In this document: positions 22,142 through 34,516 of the stretch, piece after piece | Numbering within the stretch: the stretch's first letter is position 1 | How the letters are laid out: every line of letters starts with the position of its first letter | DNA from: Hydra vulgaris | Lineage: Eukaryota > Cnidaria > Hydrozoa > Anthoathecata > Hydridae | Assembly (NCBI RefSeq): GCF_038396675.1 | Contig: NC_088934.1 | Span: forward strand, 4,026,001-4,090,000 | Reading direction: 5' to 3' | Length of the DNA stretch: 64,000 bases | The notes under the pieces: generated by a model | Database searches by the model: none | What the model was told of the DNA's origin: nothing | The model's input: only the letters and a program-made list of their open reading frames with translations | Made by a program: the position numbers and the translations under genes

Positions 22142-22843
22142 ATGGCGAAAAACTTTACACCAGCACAACTTAAAGAAATCCTTGAAAATCATGAGAATAC
22201 TATGATGAAAATTTTTAATGATCGGATAGAAAAAATGGAAATTAAATTTAATAACTTAAAAGATGAAAACTTTACGTTAAAAAAAGAATTATCTGAGGTA
22301 CAGAAAGCTGTTGAATTTATAAGCAAAAGCTATGATAAAATAATAATTGAACTTACAGAATTAAAAAAAACAGAGTCGAAAAAATCACCAGATATAAGTA
22401 ATATTGAAAATGGAAACAATAACATTGAAGAGAAAATAGCAGAACTAGAAGACAGAAGCCGTAGAAACAACTTGAGATTTGTTGGGTTTGAAGATAAAGC
22501 TAATGAAACTTGGGAAGAAAGTGAACAAAAAATAAAAGAATTCCTCAATACGAAGCTTAATATACAAGAAAATATTTTAATAGATAGAGCCCATCGAGTT
22601 GGAAAGGAAACAGGAAAAAACAGATCAATAGTTGTTCGATTTCAAAACTACAAAGACAAACCCCTAGTGTTAAACAAATATGCGACGATGAAGCTTTGGA
22701 ACGAGCGGTTGTTCGTTAACGAAGACTTTAGCGATTTTACAATAAATTTACGAAGAAAGCTTTTCAAAGAAGCTAAGGAATTGCGAGCGAAAGGTAAGTT
22801 TGCTAAAGTAACTTACAATAAATTAATTACGCGTGACCTATAA
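22142..22843 (+). CDS. LINE ORF1 protein (coiled coil, RNA-binding)
   Basis: The protein is 233 aa from an ATG preceded by a purine-rich leader. About residues 15-75 are a Glu/Lys/Leu coiled coil. A basic RSRRNNLRFVGF block opens an RRM-like region (about 105-190) including ILIDRAHRVGK and RSIVVRFQNYKDK. This layout matches the ORF1 nucleic-acid chaperones of non-LTR retrotransposons, which trimerise and coat the element RNA. The frame is fully open, unlike ORF2 48 bases downstream. Confidence 0.8.
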   Translation: MAKNFTPAQLKEILENHENTMMKIFNDRIEKMEIKFNNLKDENFTLKKELSEVQKAVEFISKSYDKIIIELTELKKTESKKSPDISNIENGNNNIEEKIAELEDRSRRNNLRFVGFEDKANETWEESEQKIKEFLNTKLNIQENILIDRAHRVGKETGKNRSIVVRFQNYKDKPLVLNKYATMKLWNERLFVNEDFSDFTINLRRKLFKEAKELRAKGKFAKVTYNKLITRDL

Positions 22844-22891
22844 TTATAAAGGAATTCTTTTAATATTCTATAATCAAATTTAAAAACAAAA

Positions 22892-25800
22892 ATGGATGAC
22901 TACGAATCCTTTACTTTTAATTTTCATGATAAATACTTAAAATCAGATCTTAATTCAGATCCAGATGTCAACTTTTTTAATGATGTGAACACACGTTGTT
23001 CTTATCTTTATCCCAATAAGTTAAAAGAATTTCTTAATAAAAACGGCACTGAAAATCAAAAAATCAGAATCCTTCACATTAATATTAGAAGTCTGAATAA
23101 AAATTTTGAATAGTTTTGTAATTTTTTAGATGAAACTGAAAATATTTTTAATATAATTTGCTTAATATTTAAATGCGGTAGTGGTGTAGTGGTAAAAGCG
23201 CTCGCTTCATAAGCGAGAGGTTCCGAGTTCGATCCCCACCACGTTCCCTGGTAGTACCGCGCTCAACTTGTTTCTCCGCGCAGCGGCCTTGTTCGTCAAG
23301 GTTCGTGTTTCGGAGTTATAGAGTTGAGAGAGTGGTATAACCACTATTAAGTAGCCTCCTCATCTGTAGTGGCCTTCTCGGCTTTCTCAGAGGTGAATAA
23401 AATAAAAATAAAAAATAAAAAAAACAGAGACATGGATTTCTTCGAATGAGTTTAAAAATAATTCTATTTTCCATCTTCCAGGTTTTGAAACAATTTTGTT
23501 AGAAAGACAAACAAATAAACGGGGTGGAGGAGTTCTGATTTACGTTAAGGAACACATTGTATATCACATTAGGAATGATATGTGCGTTTCTGACGGCGAT
23601 AAAGAAATCGTAACTATTGAAATTTTAAACAATAAAAAAAAAAGTATTCTATTAAGCTGCTGTTATAGACCACCAGATGGTGCGTCTGAAAATCTTAAAC
23701 AAAATTACTTTTATAATTGGAGATTTCAACATGAACTGTCTAATTTATAGTAAAGATAAAAAAGTAAAAAGTTTTTATGATGAAATATTTATTGCAGGAG
23801 CTCTTCCTTTAATTAATCGCCCTACTAGAATAACCAAAACTTCAACGACGTTGATTGACAATATTTTTACAACAGATATTTATAATAAGAAATTACAAAA
23901 AGGAATTATAAAAACCGACATATCCGATCATTTCCCCATTTTTCTTACAATTCATACTGTATCCTCTAATAACCCCGAAAGACAAAATATAATAAAAAAA
24001 CGCGTCTTCAACGAAAACAATTTAAAATCCTTTCAATATCAATTATCACTTCTGCATTGGAAACATACTAACTTTAGTGATGACGCAAATACAATATATA
24101 ATAAGTTCTTTGATACTTTCTTCTCAATATACAATGCAAACTTTCCACTTTGTGAACAAATAACAAAAAAAAAAACCTTGAATAGTCCATGGATTACCAA
24201 AGGACTTAGAAAATCCTCTAAAATCAAACAGAAACTATTTATAAAATATTTAAAAACAAAATCAGATGAAAACCAACAAAAATATAAAAATTGCCAACAT
24301 TTATTTGAAAAAATTCGTAAAAAACTTAAAAAAATTATTATTCAAATTTAATTAGTAAATTTAAAAACGACTCAAAAAATACTTGGAGAACGTTGAAAGA
24401 AATAACAGGAAAACAAAAAACAAACTCAAACTACCTTCCTAAAGTAATTAAAATAAATAAAACAAATATATATGAACCAAACGAAATTGCAAAAGAGTTT
24501 AATAAATATTTTATTGATATAGGAATTAAATTGGCAAATAAGATTCCTATTACGGAAAAAACTTTTAGTGATTTCCTAGAGCCTATAAATAATTCGCTTT
24601 TTATAGATAATTTATATTCTGACTTATCTTTTGATGAGTTTGAGAGAGCTTACAAATCTCTTAAAAGAAACAAAGCTACAGGTGCGGACGAAATAAATGG
24701 CAACATAGTCATAGATTGCTTTGAAAATTTAAAATGTATTCTTTATAAAGTGTTCAGGGCATCTATACAGCAAGGTGTATTCCCTGACCAATTAAAAATA
24801 GCTAAAGTTACTCCAATTTACAAAGACGGAATAAAATCAAATATTAGTAATTATCGCCCTATCTCAGTTCTTTCAACCTTCTCGAAAATTTTAGAAAGAA
24901 TTATATACAATAGAACATACAATTACCTTAATCTAAATAAACTTCTATATAAATATCAATTCGGTTTTAAAAAAAATTGTTCAACTGAACAAGCCATTAC
25001 ACAGTTCATTCGTGAAATTTCCAATTCATTTGGTAGATCACAATATACACTAGGTATTTTCATTGACCTATCAAAAGCATTCGACACGGTCGATCACAAA
25101 ATTCTACTTAAGAAACTCAAATTTTATGGAATTAATGGCAAATTAATAAAATGGTATAAAAGTTATTTGACAAATAGAAAACAATTTGTTTTCTATGGAA
25201 ATTATTTTCAAAATGAAAAATTAATTGACATAAAATGTGGTGTTCCACAAGGTTCTATTCTAGGCCCACATTTGTTTTTAGTCTATATAAATGATTTAAA
25301 TAAAGCTTCTAACCTTATGAGTATCATTTTTGCGGATGATACTAATTTATTTCTGTCAAACAGTGACATTTATGAGCTTTTTTCAAATATGAATAAAGAA
25401 CTCAATCACATCTCCAACTGGTTTAAGTGCAACAAGTTAACGTTAAACATTGATAAAACAAAATGGATCCTTTTCCCCTCCCTCGCAAAAAAGCGTTTTT
25501 TACCAAATAATTTAACTAAACTTTTCATTGATAAAATTGAAATAAAAAAGGAGTCGGTCACAAGATTTTTAGGCATTTACATTGATGAAAATATTACATG
25601 GAAGTATCATATCGACTTTATTTCTACTAAATTGGCCAAAAGTATTGGAATTCTATATAAGGTCAGATACTATCTAAATAAATAAAATTTAATTCAACTC
25701 TACTACTCATTTATACATAGCTATATAAATTATGCCAATATTGTTTGGGGAAGTACCTCTAAAAATAAGTTACGAAATCTCTACCATCGTCAGAAACACG

Positions 25801-26183
25801 CAATGCGTTTAATATGTTTTGAAAATCGTTTTTCTCATTCTAATATTTTGTTTAAAAACGTTAAAGCACTTAATGTTTACGAACTCAATGTCTATAATAT
25901 TTTATGTTTTATGTTTCGTTGTAAAAGTGAACAACCATTGTTTATTTTTAAAGATCTTTTTACCCATAAAGCTATTAACAAATATACTTTACGAAATAAT
26001 AATTTAATAATTGAACCCTTTTGTCAAACAAAGTTTAATCAATTTTGCATAAACTATCGAGCACCGTATTTATGGAACAAAATTGTTGTTCCAAATTTTG
26101 ATTTGTCAATTTCGTTTTCTGTTTTTAAAACTAAATTAAAAAACTTTATTCTTTCTACTGACAATATATATAAATATTTTTGA
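22892..26183 (+). pseudogene. LINE ORF2: endonuclease and reverse transcriptase
   Basis: The AP-type endonuclease starts with ILHINIRSLNKNFE and hits a TAG at 23111, then is split by a SINE. It resumes at about 23426 with TETWISS, GGGVLIYV and, after a frameshift near 23700, IGDFNMN and the SDHFPIF block. Another frameshift near 24345 leads to the reverse transcriptase, with YRPISVLSTFSKILERI, GIFIDLSKAFDTVDH, GVPQGSILGP and the catalytic FADDTN. A TAA at 25683-25685 sits in the same frame as the C-terminal segment ending at 26183. All catalytic motifs are recognisable but the copy is inactive. Confidence 0.85.
23174..23425 (+). mobile_element. tRNA-derived SINE, copy 2, inside LINE ORF2
   Basis: Same family as 176-430: tRNA-Met-like head with TCATAAG anticodon loop, same body, A-rich tail. 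It separates endonuclease residues ICL from TETWISS, which would be adjacent in the intact LINE, so it inserted after the LINE. No clear target duplication was found. Confidence 0.85.
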
Positions 26184-26291
26184 AAGGTAAAATTATTTTC
26201 TGTTTTTGTTTATTCTACATTGTTAATAATTATTAAATCAATTGTATTTTTATTATATTATATATACACGTTTGATATATTTTATATGGTT

Positions 26292-26323
26292 CTGACGACA
26301 AGATCTTTTGGATCTTCTTTCAG
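26292..26323 (+). other. Conserved LINE 3' hairpin
   Basis: CTGA-CGAC-AAGATC-TTTTG-GATCTT-CTT-TCAG forms an outer 4-bp and an inner 6-bp stem with a 5-nt loop. Copy L3 (29202-29233) has the same stems with different loop and bulge bases, which suggests selection on structure for recognition by the reverse transcriptase (inference). Confidence 0.6.
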
Positions 26324-26419
26324 ATACCAAGTTTATGTATTGTTATATTGTTATATTACGATTAATAATTGTAAACTAAAAAAAAAAAAAAAAAAAAAAA
26401 AGATAGACCTATCTTTTGC

Positions 26420-26640
26420 AAAAATTGATTGTAAAAATTTTTTGTATGAAATTTTCCCTTCTACAAAAGATTTAAATCATTACTGTTAATTTAATAAATT
26501 TTATAAAAATATAATAGTAATTTTTCCTTCTACAAAAATTTTAAATTTTTAAAAGAACACTAAATTAATAAAAAAAAAATTTAAAAACGTAACAGTAATT
26601 TTTCCTTCTACAAAAGATAACAAAAAAAGAATTTCTAGGC
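26420..26640. repeat. Degenerate tandem repeat after the LINE tail
   Basis: Three spaced copies of a unit containing TTTCCTTCTACAAAA, about 70-80 bp apart, lie between the LINE poly(A) and the returning hAT sequence. Confidence 0.6.
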
Positions 26641-26694
26641 CCAATAGAATTCTGCTTGCATAAAGCATGGATTTGAAAAAAGAATTTTTTTTTG

Positions 26695-26878
26695 ATTTAC
26701 TAGTTATTCGAAACTTAAAATAATAAAAAAATATTTACGAAATAGCATTGGTAAAGAACGTTTAAGCGACCTTGCAATAGTTTCTATTGAGGCAAAAGCG
26801 GCTGGAAAAATGGAAATGAAAAACATCATTACCGATTTTGCCAATATGAAATCAAGGAGGAAAGTTTTCACTATTTAA
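26695..26878 (+). pseudogene. hAT transposase C-terminal segment
   Basis: KLKIIKKYLRNSIGKERLSD followed by LAIVSIE and a DFANMKSRRK end is the hAT C-terminal dimerisation region. It continues directly from ...VASAERSFS at 17450 and ends at TAA 26876-26878, about 170 bp before the hAT right end. Confidence 0.85.
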
Positions 26879-27075
26879 GTTCGGTTAAGTTTTAGTTTCG
26901 TTTTGAAGTTATCTTTATCTTTATTTAATTTTTTGTTTTTAAATATGAGATATGAAATAAATATCTATTTAATATGTGAAGCTTTATTTTTTTTTTAAAA
27001 AAACATTCTTTTGCGGGGGGGGGGGGCCAAATTTTGAAGTTACGCCACTGACATGAAGAAAATAAATTTTATTTA

Positions 27076-28590
27076 TTTATTTTTTTTTTTTTAATTATAT
27101 ATTTCGTCGTTAATAGTATTTACAATAACAATGTTCATGAATAAAAAACAATATATGACAGGGGCAAAAAGAAGACTATAGTTGCCTTATCACTAAGCCC
27201 CGTAATAAATATATCGTAAATTACAATGCTAATAAAAACCGTAAAAGTTACATATGCTATAAATTATTTTTTTTTATTAACGCTTAAGTTTACTTTACTT
27301 ACTAAAAAGACCAACAATAAAGAAGAAAAAACAAACAAAAAAACAAAAAACAAAAAAAAAGAGACAAAACAAAAAAAAAAATAAAAAAAAATAAACAGAA
27401 ACAAGACTAGAGACAAGATTATTTATCATATTTATGTATTAGAATAGACAATCTTAGTAATAAACAATTATTAATACTAAATCATTAATAATAGTACTCT
27501 CATTTTAAACGCTTCAGAAGAAATTTAGTTCATTGTCGTTTAGTAAAAGATTTTGCTTAAGTTTAGTTTTAAATTGATTAAGCGAAGAAAGTGGTTTAAG
27601 ATCATTATTTAAAAGTGTATTTCAGAGTTTAGGTCCTCGGTTTGTGATTGAGTATTTAGTGGCAGAATAGTAGGTTTTGGATTGAGTATAGTTATTATTT
27701 GAAAATCTTGTGCTGTATATGTGATTTATTTTTTTAAATAAAGAGTTGAATAAATATGGTGCCATTTTTTTATCAAGTTTAAACATAAATATAAGAACAT
27801 GATAGAGATTTAAATTATAAACATTTAGAATATTAAGTTTACTAAAAAGTATTTTTGAATGAGAGAAGCGATTTTCATTTGTAATAATCCTAATGGCGTG
27901 TTTTTGTTTACATAGAAGTTTACTTAGCTTTGTAACATTGGTGCTGCACCAAGCAATGTTAGCATAGTTTAGGTAACAGTGTATAAATGAAAAGTATATG
28001 TATTTAAGACAAGATTGGTTTAAGACCTGTTTAGCTTTATACAGTATACCAATATTTTTAGAAACCTTATTCTCAACAACACTTATATGTTCTCTCCATG
28101 TAACATTTTCATCGAGTATTACGCCCAAAAACTTTGACGATATTTCCCTTTTTATTATATTTTTATCAATAAAAAGATTTGGAAGTTTAAGTGGAATATT
28201 TTTTTTTTTATGAACACGATGGAATAATGTGTATTTAGTTTTAGTAATGTTTAAAGATAATTTATTGGCTTTAAACCATTGGGTTAGGTTATCAAGTTCT
28301 TTGTTAACTGTTAAAAATAAAATATTAATGTCTTCATGAGAATAAAACAAATTCGTATCATCGGCTAATTTATGTCATTGACATAAATTAGAAACAAAAG
28401 GGGCCCTAGAACTGATCCCTGGGGAACATCGCATGTAATAATCATATTATCCGTTTTACCACCATCGTAAGAAATATATTGCTTCCTATTAGACAAGTAA
28501 CTTCTAAACCAAGCCAAGTTAGAATTTTTGATGCCATAGAACTCGAGTTTGGACAAAAGAATTAAATAATTAATTTTCATAAAAATAGGT
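27076..28590 (-). mobile_element. LINE copy L2, 5'-truncated
   Basis: On the minus strand the reverse transcriptase is open in two pieces: LSKLEFYGIKNSNLAWFRSY to VPQGSVLGPLLFLIYVNDIN (28580-28365), then a deletion that removes part of the motif before ADDTNLF. A C-terminal piece follows to about 27518, interrupted by TGA at 27622. The 3' end is a T-run at about 27076-27090 (poly(A) on the minus strand). It is broken at about 28590 upstream of the LSKAFD motif. It belongs to the same group as L1 but a different lineage. Confidence 0.8.
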
Positions 28591-28599
28591 ATCGTTTAG

Positions 28600-29160
28600 A
28601 ATGAACTTTCTATGCGCAACAAGTTTTCAACCCAATTTAGGTACTGCGTTGTTATACTTATTTACTAAACCACTAGTTTGTTGTTTTATGTTTCTTGATT
28701 ATTATTTCAGCTTTTATTTGCTCTTTTTTATTATTATATTATTTCTTTAATTTTTTTTAACAAATCTTCAAACAAATCTTATGCTAGCAGTAATTGATGG
28801 CAAGCTTTCAATCTGCTTGAAAATATTATGATGCTCTAATGCTATGCCAAAAAGCTTTCGCATTGTAAAACTTGCTTCATTTTTTGTTAATAAGTTGAAA
28901 ATGAACTTCATGAGGTAAGACGAAATTATATTATGACTTTATCAATTAAAACCGTCCTTTGTTAAATATTGGACAACTCCTGTTGCTCAAAAGCGAAAGT
29001 ATTATTTTCTGTATTAGCAGCTATGAGATATGCTTCATTGATTAGCGATTTGAGATTTTCTGTTTCTCTGAATGTTTTTGCATTAAAAAATCTTTTCAAA
29101 AATTTTAAAAATAGATGCTTTAATTTTTTTTGTTTTTTTATTTTTTTTAGTTTACATTTG
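28600..29160. other. Spacer between two LINE fragments, no gene seen
   Basis: AT-rich with only short spurious frames. Confidence 0.45.
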
Positions 29161-29164
29161 TCGT

Positions 29165-30930
29165 AGTAAATAAATTACTTTCACAAATACAAACAAGGTT
29201 TCTGAAAGAAGATCGTACTGATCTTATGATCAGAACCTATTACAAGCATGTGTATATAAACTACATCAAAACATAATCAACAAAAAATAAAACGTAATTA
29301 ACAATAAAAGTTATAAAGAAAATATAAAATTACAATTAAAAAAACCTGACTACATCATCCATTAAGATAATTAAGTTTTTAAGTTTATATTTGAAAATGG
29401 GAAAAGTAAAATTCATGTCGAAATTGAACAAAACAATTTTATTCCAAAGATAGGGTGTACGGTATGCAATACAAAACTGATTAAACTTGGTTCGACAAAA
29501 GGGCTCATGTATAAAATTATTGTTTCTAAGTGTATATTTATCTATTGGTTTCAAACAAAAGAGATCTTTAAAAACGGGTAAAGATATATCATTTTTCCAC
29601 ATATACATAAAGCACAAAACATTAAAAACATTAGGCTCATAAATATTGAGAACTTTCATTTCAATAAAAAGTGGTTTAGAATGAGTATATCGATTTGCAA
29701 AGTTTATTAAACGGATCGTTTGTTTCTGACGGCGATAAAGGCATTTTAACTTTTTTCAGTGCTTCCCCATGCAACATTAGCATAATTTAAATAACTATGA
29801 GTTAAAGAGTAGCAAAGTTGAGTTAGACTTTTTTTACATAAATATGTTCTGGTTTTATATAAAATTCAAATATTTTTAGATATTTTTGTACTAATATAGT
29901 CGATATGCGTTTTCCATGTGATGTTTTCATCAAGAAAAACACCTAAGAACTTTGTTACATTATGTCTTTTAATTTCAACATCATCAATAAAAATTTCTGG
30001 CAAACTTTGGGGTAAATAAGCTTTTTTAGAGGCTGGGTGAAAAAGAACCCAATTTGTTTTTTTAATGTTTAGAGTTAGTTTGTTGCATTTAAACCATTTG
30101 GATATACTTTTAAGTTCATCATTCATAGTATAGAAGAGTTTGTAAATGTTATTATCGGAAAATAATAAGTTAGTGTCATCAGCAAACATGATACTCATTA
30201 AATTCGAAGCTTTATTTAGATCGTTTATATAAATCAAGAACAATAGTGGTCCCAAAATGGATCCTTGTGGAACGCCACATGAAATGTTTTGAAATTTATT
30301 TGGATGATCATTATCGCTGAAAACAAAATTTCATGATCGACAGTATTGAATGCTTTCGAAAGGTCGATGAAAACACCTAATGTATATTTAGACCTGTCAA
30401 AGGAATTAGAGATTTCACGTACAAATTGGATAACTGCATGTTCGGTGGAATTATTTCTTTTAAGACCGAATTAATAGTTGTATAAAAAATTATTAGAATG
30501 AAGATAATTGTATAATCTATTGTAGATAATACGTTCTAGTATTTTTGAAAATGTGGAGATGACAGAGATAGGGCGATAATTACTGATATTTGTTTGATCA
30601 CCTTCTTTTAAAATTGGAGTAACCTTAGCAGTTTTAAGTTGTTCAGGAAAAACTCCTTGGCGTTTAGATGCTCCATAGACATTAAATAGGATTTCTTTTA
30701 GGTATTCAAAACATTCTATGACTATATTACCGTTTATGTCATCTGCTCCGGTTGATTTATTTTTTTAAAGAGTTTTGAAAGCTTTTCCAAACTCTTGAAT
30801 AGATAGTTCAGTAGATAATTCGTTGGAACTAGTGCAACTATCCACTTGTACTAAAAAATCTCTAAATGTAGCATTTGTATAAGGAATTTTGTTTACTTGT
30901 TTGGGACCGATGTCATTAATGAGCTATAGC
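29165..30930 (-). mobile_element. LINE copy L3, 5'-truncated
   Basis: Read from 30930 downward: a degraded reverse transcriptase with NKSTGADDINGNIVIECFEY, NISNYRPISVISTFSKILERI, TLGVFIDLSKAFDTVDHEIL, a frame change, then GPLLFLIYINDLNKASNLMS with FADDTNLLFS. A C-terminal piece follows at 29336-29659. The closest relative in the window is L1. The 3' region keeps the hairpin at 29202-29233. Several stops make it inactive. Confidence 0.8.
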
Positions 30931-31277
30931 TCTTGATTCGCATATATGTTTGTTATCAACTATAATTGTTTGGGGGAGGGAACCTGGGCATCTTTTTTGT
31001 CTACCACTAATTTCATTCATTATTTGCCTTTTTTTTTACGTTATTTATAGATTACCAAAGTCAAAACATGGATTTTTTGTAAATGAAAAGTAACTAGGTA
31101 TTTTAGTGGGACTGCACCAAACAGTGAAGGCCTAAAAAAAAGATAAGCATAATAAATTAACTGAACTGAATAAAATTAAATACTCAGAGGAAAATAAAGA
31201 ACTTCTTAAATGTGAAATAATAAGTTTAACATAGTAAAATGTAATGACATGGCTCCATAAACATAAATCAACACAGA

Positions 31278-31516
31278 CAGTCTCTTGCAAAAGTTTAAAA
31301 TCAGTTTAATATCTTTTAGGTAAATCAATAATTTTTTGAAAATGGCTTACATAAATGACATACACAAAGCTAAGATTAAATTTGTTATATACATACATGT
31401 GTATGTATATAACATAAATTAAATCTTAGCTTTGTCATTTGTATGCCATTTATGTATGTCATTTTCAATAAATTATTGTATTACCTAAACTGATTCTAAA
31501 CTTTTTCAAGAGACTG
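31278..31516. repeat. 240-bp near-perfect inverted repeat (MITE-like)
   Basis: CAGTCTCTTGCAAAAGTTT at the left is mirrored by AACTTTTTCAAGAGACTG at the right. Almost every base between pairs up to the centre CATACATGTGTATG near 31398, with arms of about 118 bp. There is no coding capacity. Confidence 0.8.
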
Positions 31517-31709
31517 GAAATATGAAAGCAAAAATATGTAAGAAAAGTATGACACTGATACCGCTGTTATTTAATGATGTCATAACATACTATTTAACAT
31601 CAATATTGTATGTCTGACGTGGTTAAGATATCTAAGAACTAAATTAAAATATTTCCTTTAAATCGGTATTTCTTGTGTTAGATAAAAGAATAAATGTGCA
31701 TTAGAGGTA

Positions 31710-31995
31710 AATATGTGTTATATGGATGTTTAATAGATATGTGTTATATGGATGTCTCATAGATTTTTTGTATAAATGTCTCATAAACATCCATACAAAA
31801 AATCTTGTCTTGTATGGATGTTTTATAGATATGTTGTTTAGATGTCTCATAGGTATGTGTTGTATAGATTATCATAAATATGTGTTGTATGGATGTCTCA
31901 TTAGCATGTGTTGTACGGATGTCTATTAAATATGCGTTGTATGGATGTCTATAAATATGTATTTAATGGATGTCTCATAAATAGCAAGTATGAGT
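31710..31995. repeat. Minisatellite of ATGTGTTGTATGGATGTCTC-like units
   Basis: About ten irregular units of 25-32 bp with core TATGGATGT(C/T)TCATA occur, including one inverted patch near 31775-31805. The open frame across it is an artefact of the repeat. Confidence 0.8.
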
Positions 31996-32479
31996 AGATG
32001 TCTTGTAGTGCATATAAGTCAATTCCCGAACATCAACATGCATCAGTATTTAACAAGAAACTCACTCTGAGTGTACAAAAAGAGTGTCTTTTTAGGCAAA
32101 TAATTCCTTTGTGTTTTCCAAACATTCTTTCTTATTTATTAAGTGAATCACCCCCTTAAACGCAAATATCCAGATTTTCCTTGAACCTATGAGCCAAATA
32201 ACCGGGATGGGAAGTAGTTTGAAAAATAAATGGAAATGGGCCAAAAGGATATTTTTGATTTATTTTTCATTAAAGTTATTAGTTATATGAGTTATAAATC
32301 CGAATGAATTGTTTTGCATCAATATGATTAGTTGTTTTGCATAAATCTGATCAGTTGTTTTGCATAAATCTGATTGGTTGTTTTTCATAAACAAAAAATG
32401 TTCTTAAAAAATTATATAGAGAAACCGTTGCTAAGTTATATGCAAAACAAAAAATGCTCGCAACATTATTAACATAGAA

Positions 32480-34070
32480 AATAACAATTAAAACGCGTCT
32501 AAGAATTAATGAAAGAAATTACATGAAAGGAAAAAGTAATTTAAACCTCTCTGCCACTTGCAATAAAAGTTGGAAATAAAATAATTAATGATACTAATGA
32601 AATTGCGACTGAGTTTAGCAAATTATTTTCCACATCAGGAGCAAATTTATGAAACAAAATTCCTTTAACAAATTATAAATTAACAGATATCAATATCAAA
32701 CTCTTTACATTTTACTTGAGGAATTTGATAACGTTAAAAGCTTTTAAAACGTTAAAAAGAAATAAATCAGTAGGACCTGACGATATAAATGGAAATATTG
32801 AGATAAACTCTTATGACGTCATGAAAGATATTCTTTACAAAATCTTTAAAGCATCCTTTAAAAACAAGGTTCTTTCCCAGACTCTCTGAAAATAGCAAAA
32901 GTAGTTCCTATTTTTAAGACAGGAGATCCGACTAATATAACAAATTACAGACCTATTTCTGTTCTTCCAGTTTTTTCAGAAATATTAGAAAGAATACTGC
33001 ATAACAGAGTGTACACATACCTAATTACCAATAAACTCCTTTATGAAAATCAGTTTGGTTTAAAAAAAACAACTCAACTGAACATCCTATTCTTCAATTA
33101 ACACGTTGTATTAACGAATCTTTTAAAAATCTAAAATTTACACTTGGTGTTTTTATTGACTTGTCAAAAGCTTTTGACACAGACGATCATAATATTTTGT
33201 ATGCAATGGCATACCAGGTAAAAGTTAGTTAAAAAGTTATCTCTCCAACCGAAAGCAATTTGTTTTTAACTAAGATTCTCAATCTTAAACATTAATGAAC
33301 ATAACAAATGGAATCCTACAAGGATCCATACTGATCTTAACAAAGCATCTAATTTAAAGCCTATATTTTTTGCAGACGACACAAACTTGTTTCGGTTACA
33401 TGAAAATATAAACATACTTTTTAATAATATGAACAGGGAACTTGAAAAAATTTCATTATGGTTCCAAAAAAATAAGGTATTTTTAAATATTGAAAAAACA
33501 AGATGGATAATTTTATATCCAAACTATAAAGATAGATATACTGCCTGTAAATATGCCTGATCTTTTTATCGACAATGTCATCCTAAAAAGAGAAAAAATG
33601 ACATAATTCTTGGGAGTTTTTATTGAAAAAAATATGTCTTGGAAATCCCACATCAATAATATTACTAATAAAGTTGCAAAAAGGATTGAAATTCTATACA
33701 AATCAAGAGGTAATTTAAACAAAAACCAATTAACACAGTTATATTACTCTTTTAGTCATTGTCGTATAAATTATGAAAATATTATATAGGGAAGTACTTA
33801 TAAAAATAAACTAAAATCACTTTATCGGCATCAGAAACTCGCAGCTCGCATAATAAATTTTAAAAATCGTTTTTTGAACCGCTTTTTAAAGAAATGGACG
33901 CCTTAAATGTTTATCAATTAAATGTATTTAATGTTTTGTGTTTTATGTACAAATGTAAAGAACTTATGTCCCTTGATGTTTTTGTAAGCATTTACAAAAT
34001 TAAACCCCAAAACAAATATAATCTACGTAATAATAGCATTCTAAAAAAATCTTTTTGCAATAGGGTGTAT
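32480..34070 (+). mobile_element. LINE copy L4, heavily degraded
   Basis: Reverse transcriptase motifs are scattered in different frames: LKRNKSVGPDDINGNIE near 32755, TLGVFIDLSKAFDT near 33140, KPIFFADDTNLFRL near 33358 and a C-terminal piece at 33894-34070. At least five frame changes are needed to read through. It lacks the endonuclease and ORF1. Confidence 0.75.
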
Positions 34071-34071
34071 A

Positions 34072-34135
34072 ATAACAAATCGATATGCAGCAATTGAAAA
34101 AGTTTCAATTGCTTTACTGCATATTGATTTGTTAT
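34072..34135. repeat. Imperfect palindrome
   Basis: ATAACAAATCGATATGCAGC at the left pairs with the inverse at the right around a CAATTGAAA...TTTCAATTG stem. Total about 64 bp, at the 3' limit of LINE L4. Confidence 0.75.
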
Positions 34136-34438
34136 GTTTTATTGTGAGTTTCACTTCTGTAGTATGAACAGTATTAAATTTATGATATATTTGGTGGTTA
34201 TATATTTTGGGTATATATTTATTTTATATAGTACATAGATGTTTTTATTGTATAAGAAAATAGAGTTTTGTTAAGGGCTTCGTGATAAGGTCATTACAAT
34301 CTTCTTGAAGTCCTGCCCGTATAATGTGCATTTGAGTTGGAACATTTGTACGTTTAGCAATTGAGTTGACAATTTTTGAACTTTAGTTGGCAAATATCAA
34401 TTACCAAGGACTTTTTGTTGTTCTTATAGTTGTTTTTA

Positions 34439-34516
34439 GACGGTATAATGATGATATAATGATCAGGGCCATCCTCTTTGGGATAGCCCTGATCATTATA
34501 TTATTTTCATACCGTC
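34439..34516. repeat. Hairpin of pre-miRNA size
   Basis: Outer GACGGTAT/ATACCGTC and inner TATAATGATCAGGGC/GCCCTGATCATTATA stems flank ATCC-TCTTTG-GGAT. The fold is about 78 nt with one internal loop. It may be a tiny MITE or a small-RNA precursor; the sequence alone cannot decide. Confidence 0.6.

Larger units (their letters stand above)
22020..26402 (+). mobile_element. CR1/Jockey-type LINE, copy L1, near full length
   Basis: A short 5' leader precedes ORF1 (22142-22843). ORF2 (22892-26183) carries an endonuclease and a reverse transcriptase. The 3' untranslated region has a conserved hairpin (26292-26323), and a poly(A) run ends at about 26402. ORF2 is interrupted by a SINE (23174-23425), several frameshifts and stops. 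The 5' boundary is approximate. Confidence 0.85.

Noticed and set aside
28364-28390. 27-bp palindrome in LINE L2
   Set aside because: The codons for FLIYVNDIN are themselves nearly palindromic here; a deletion junction explains the rest.
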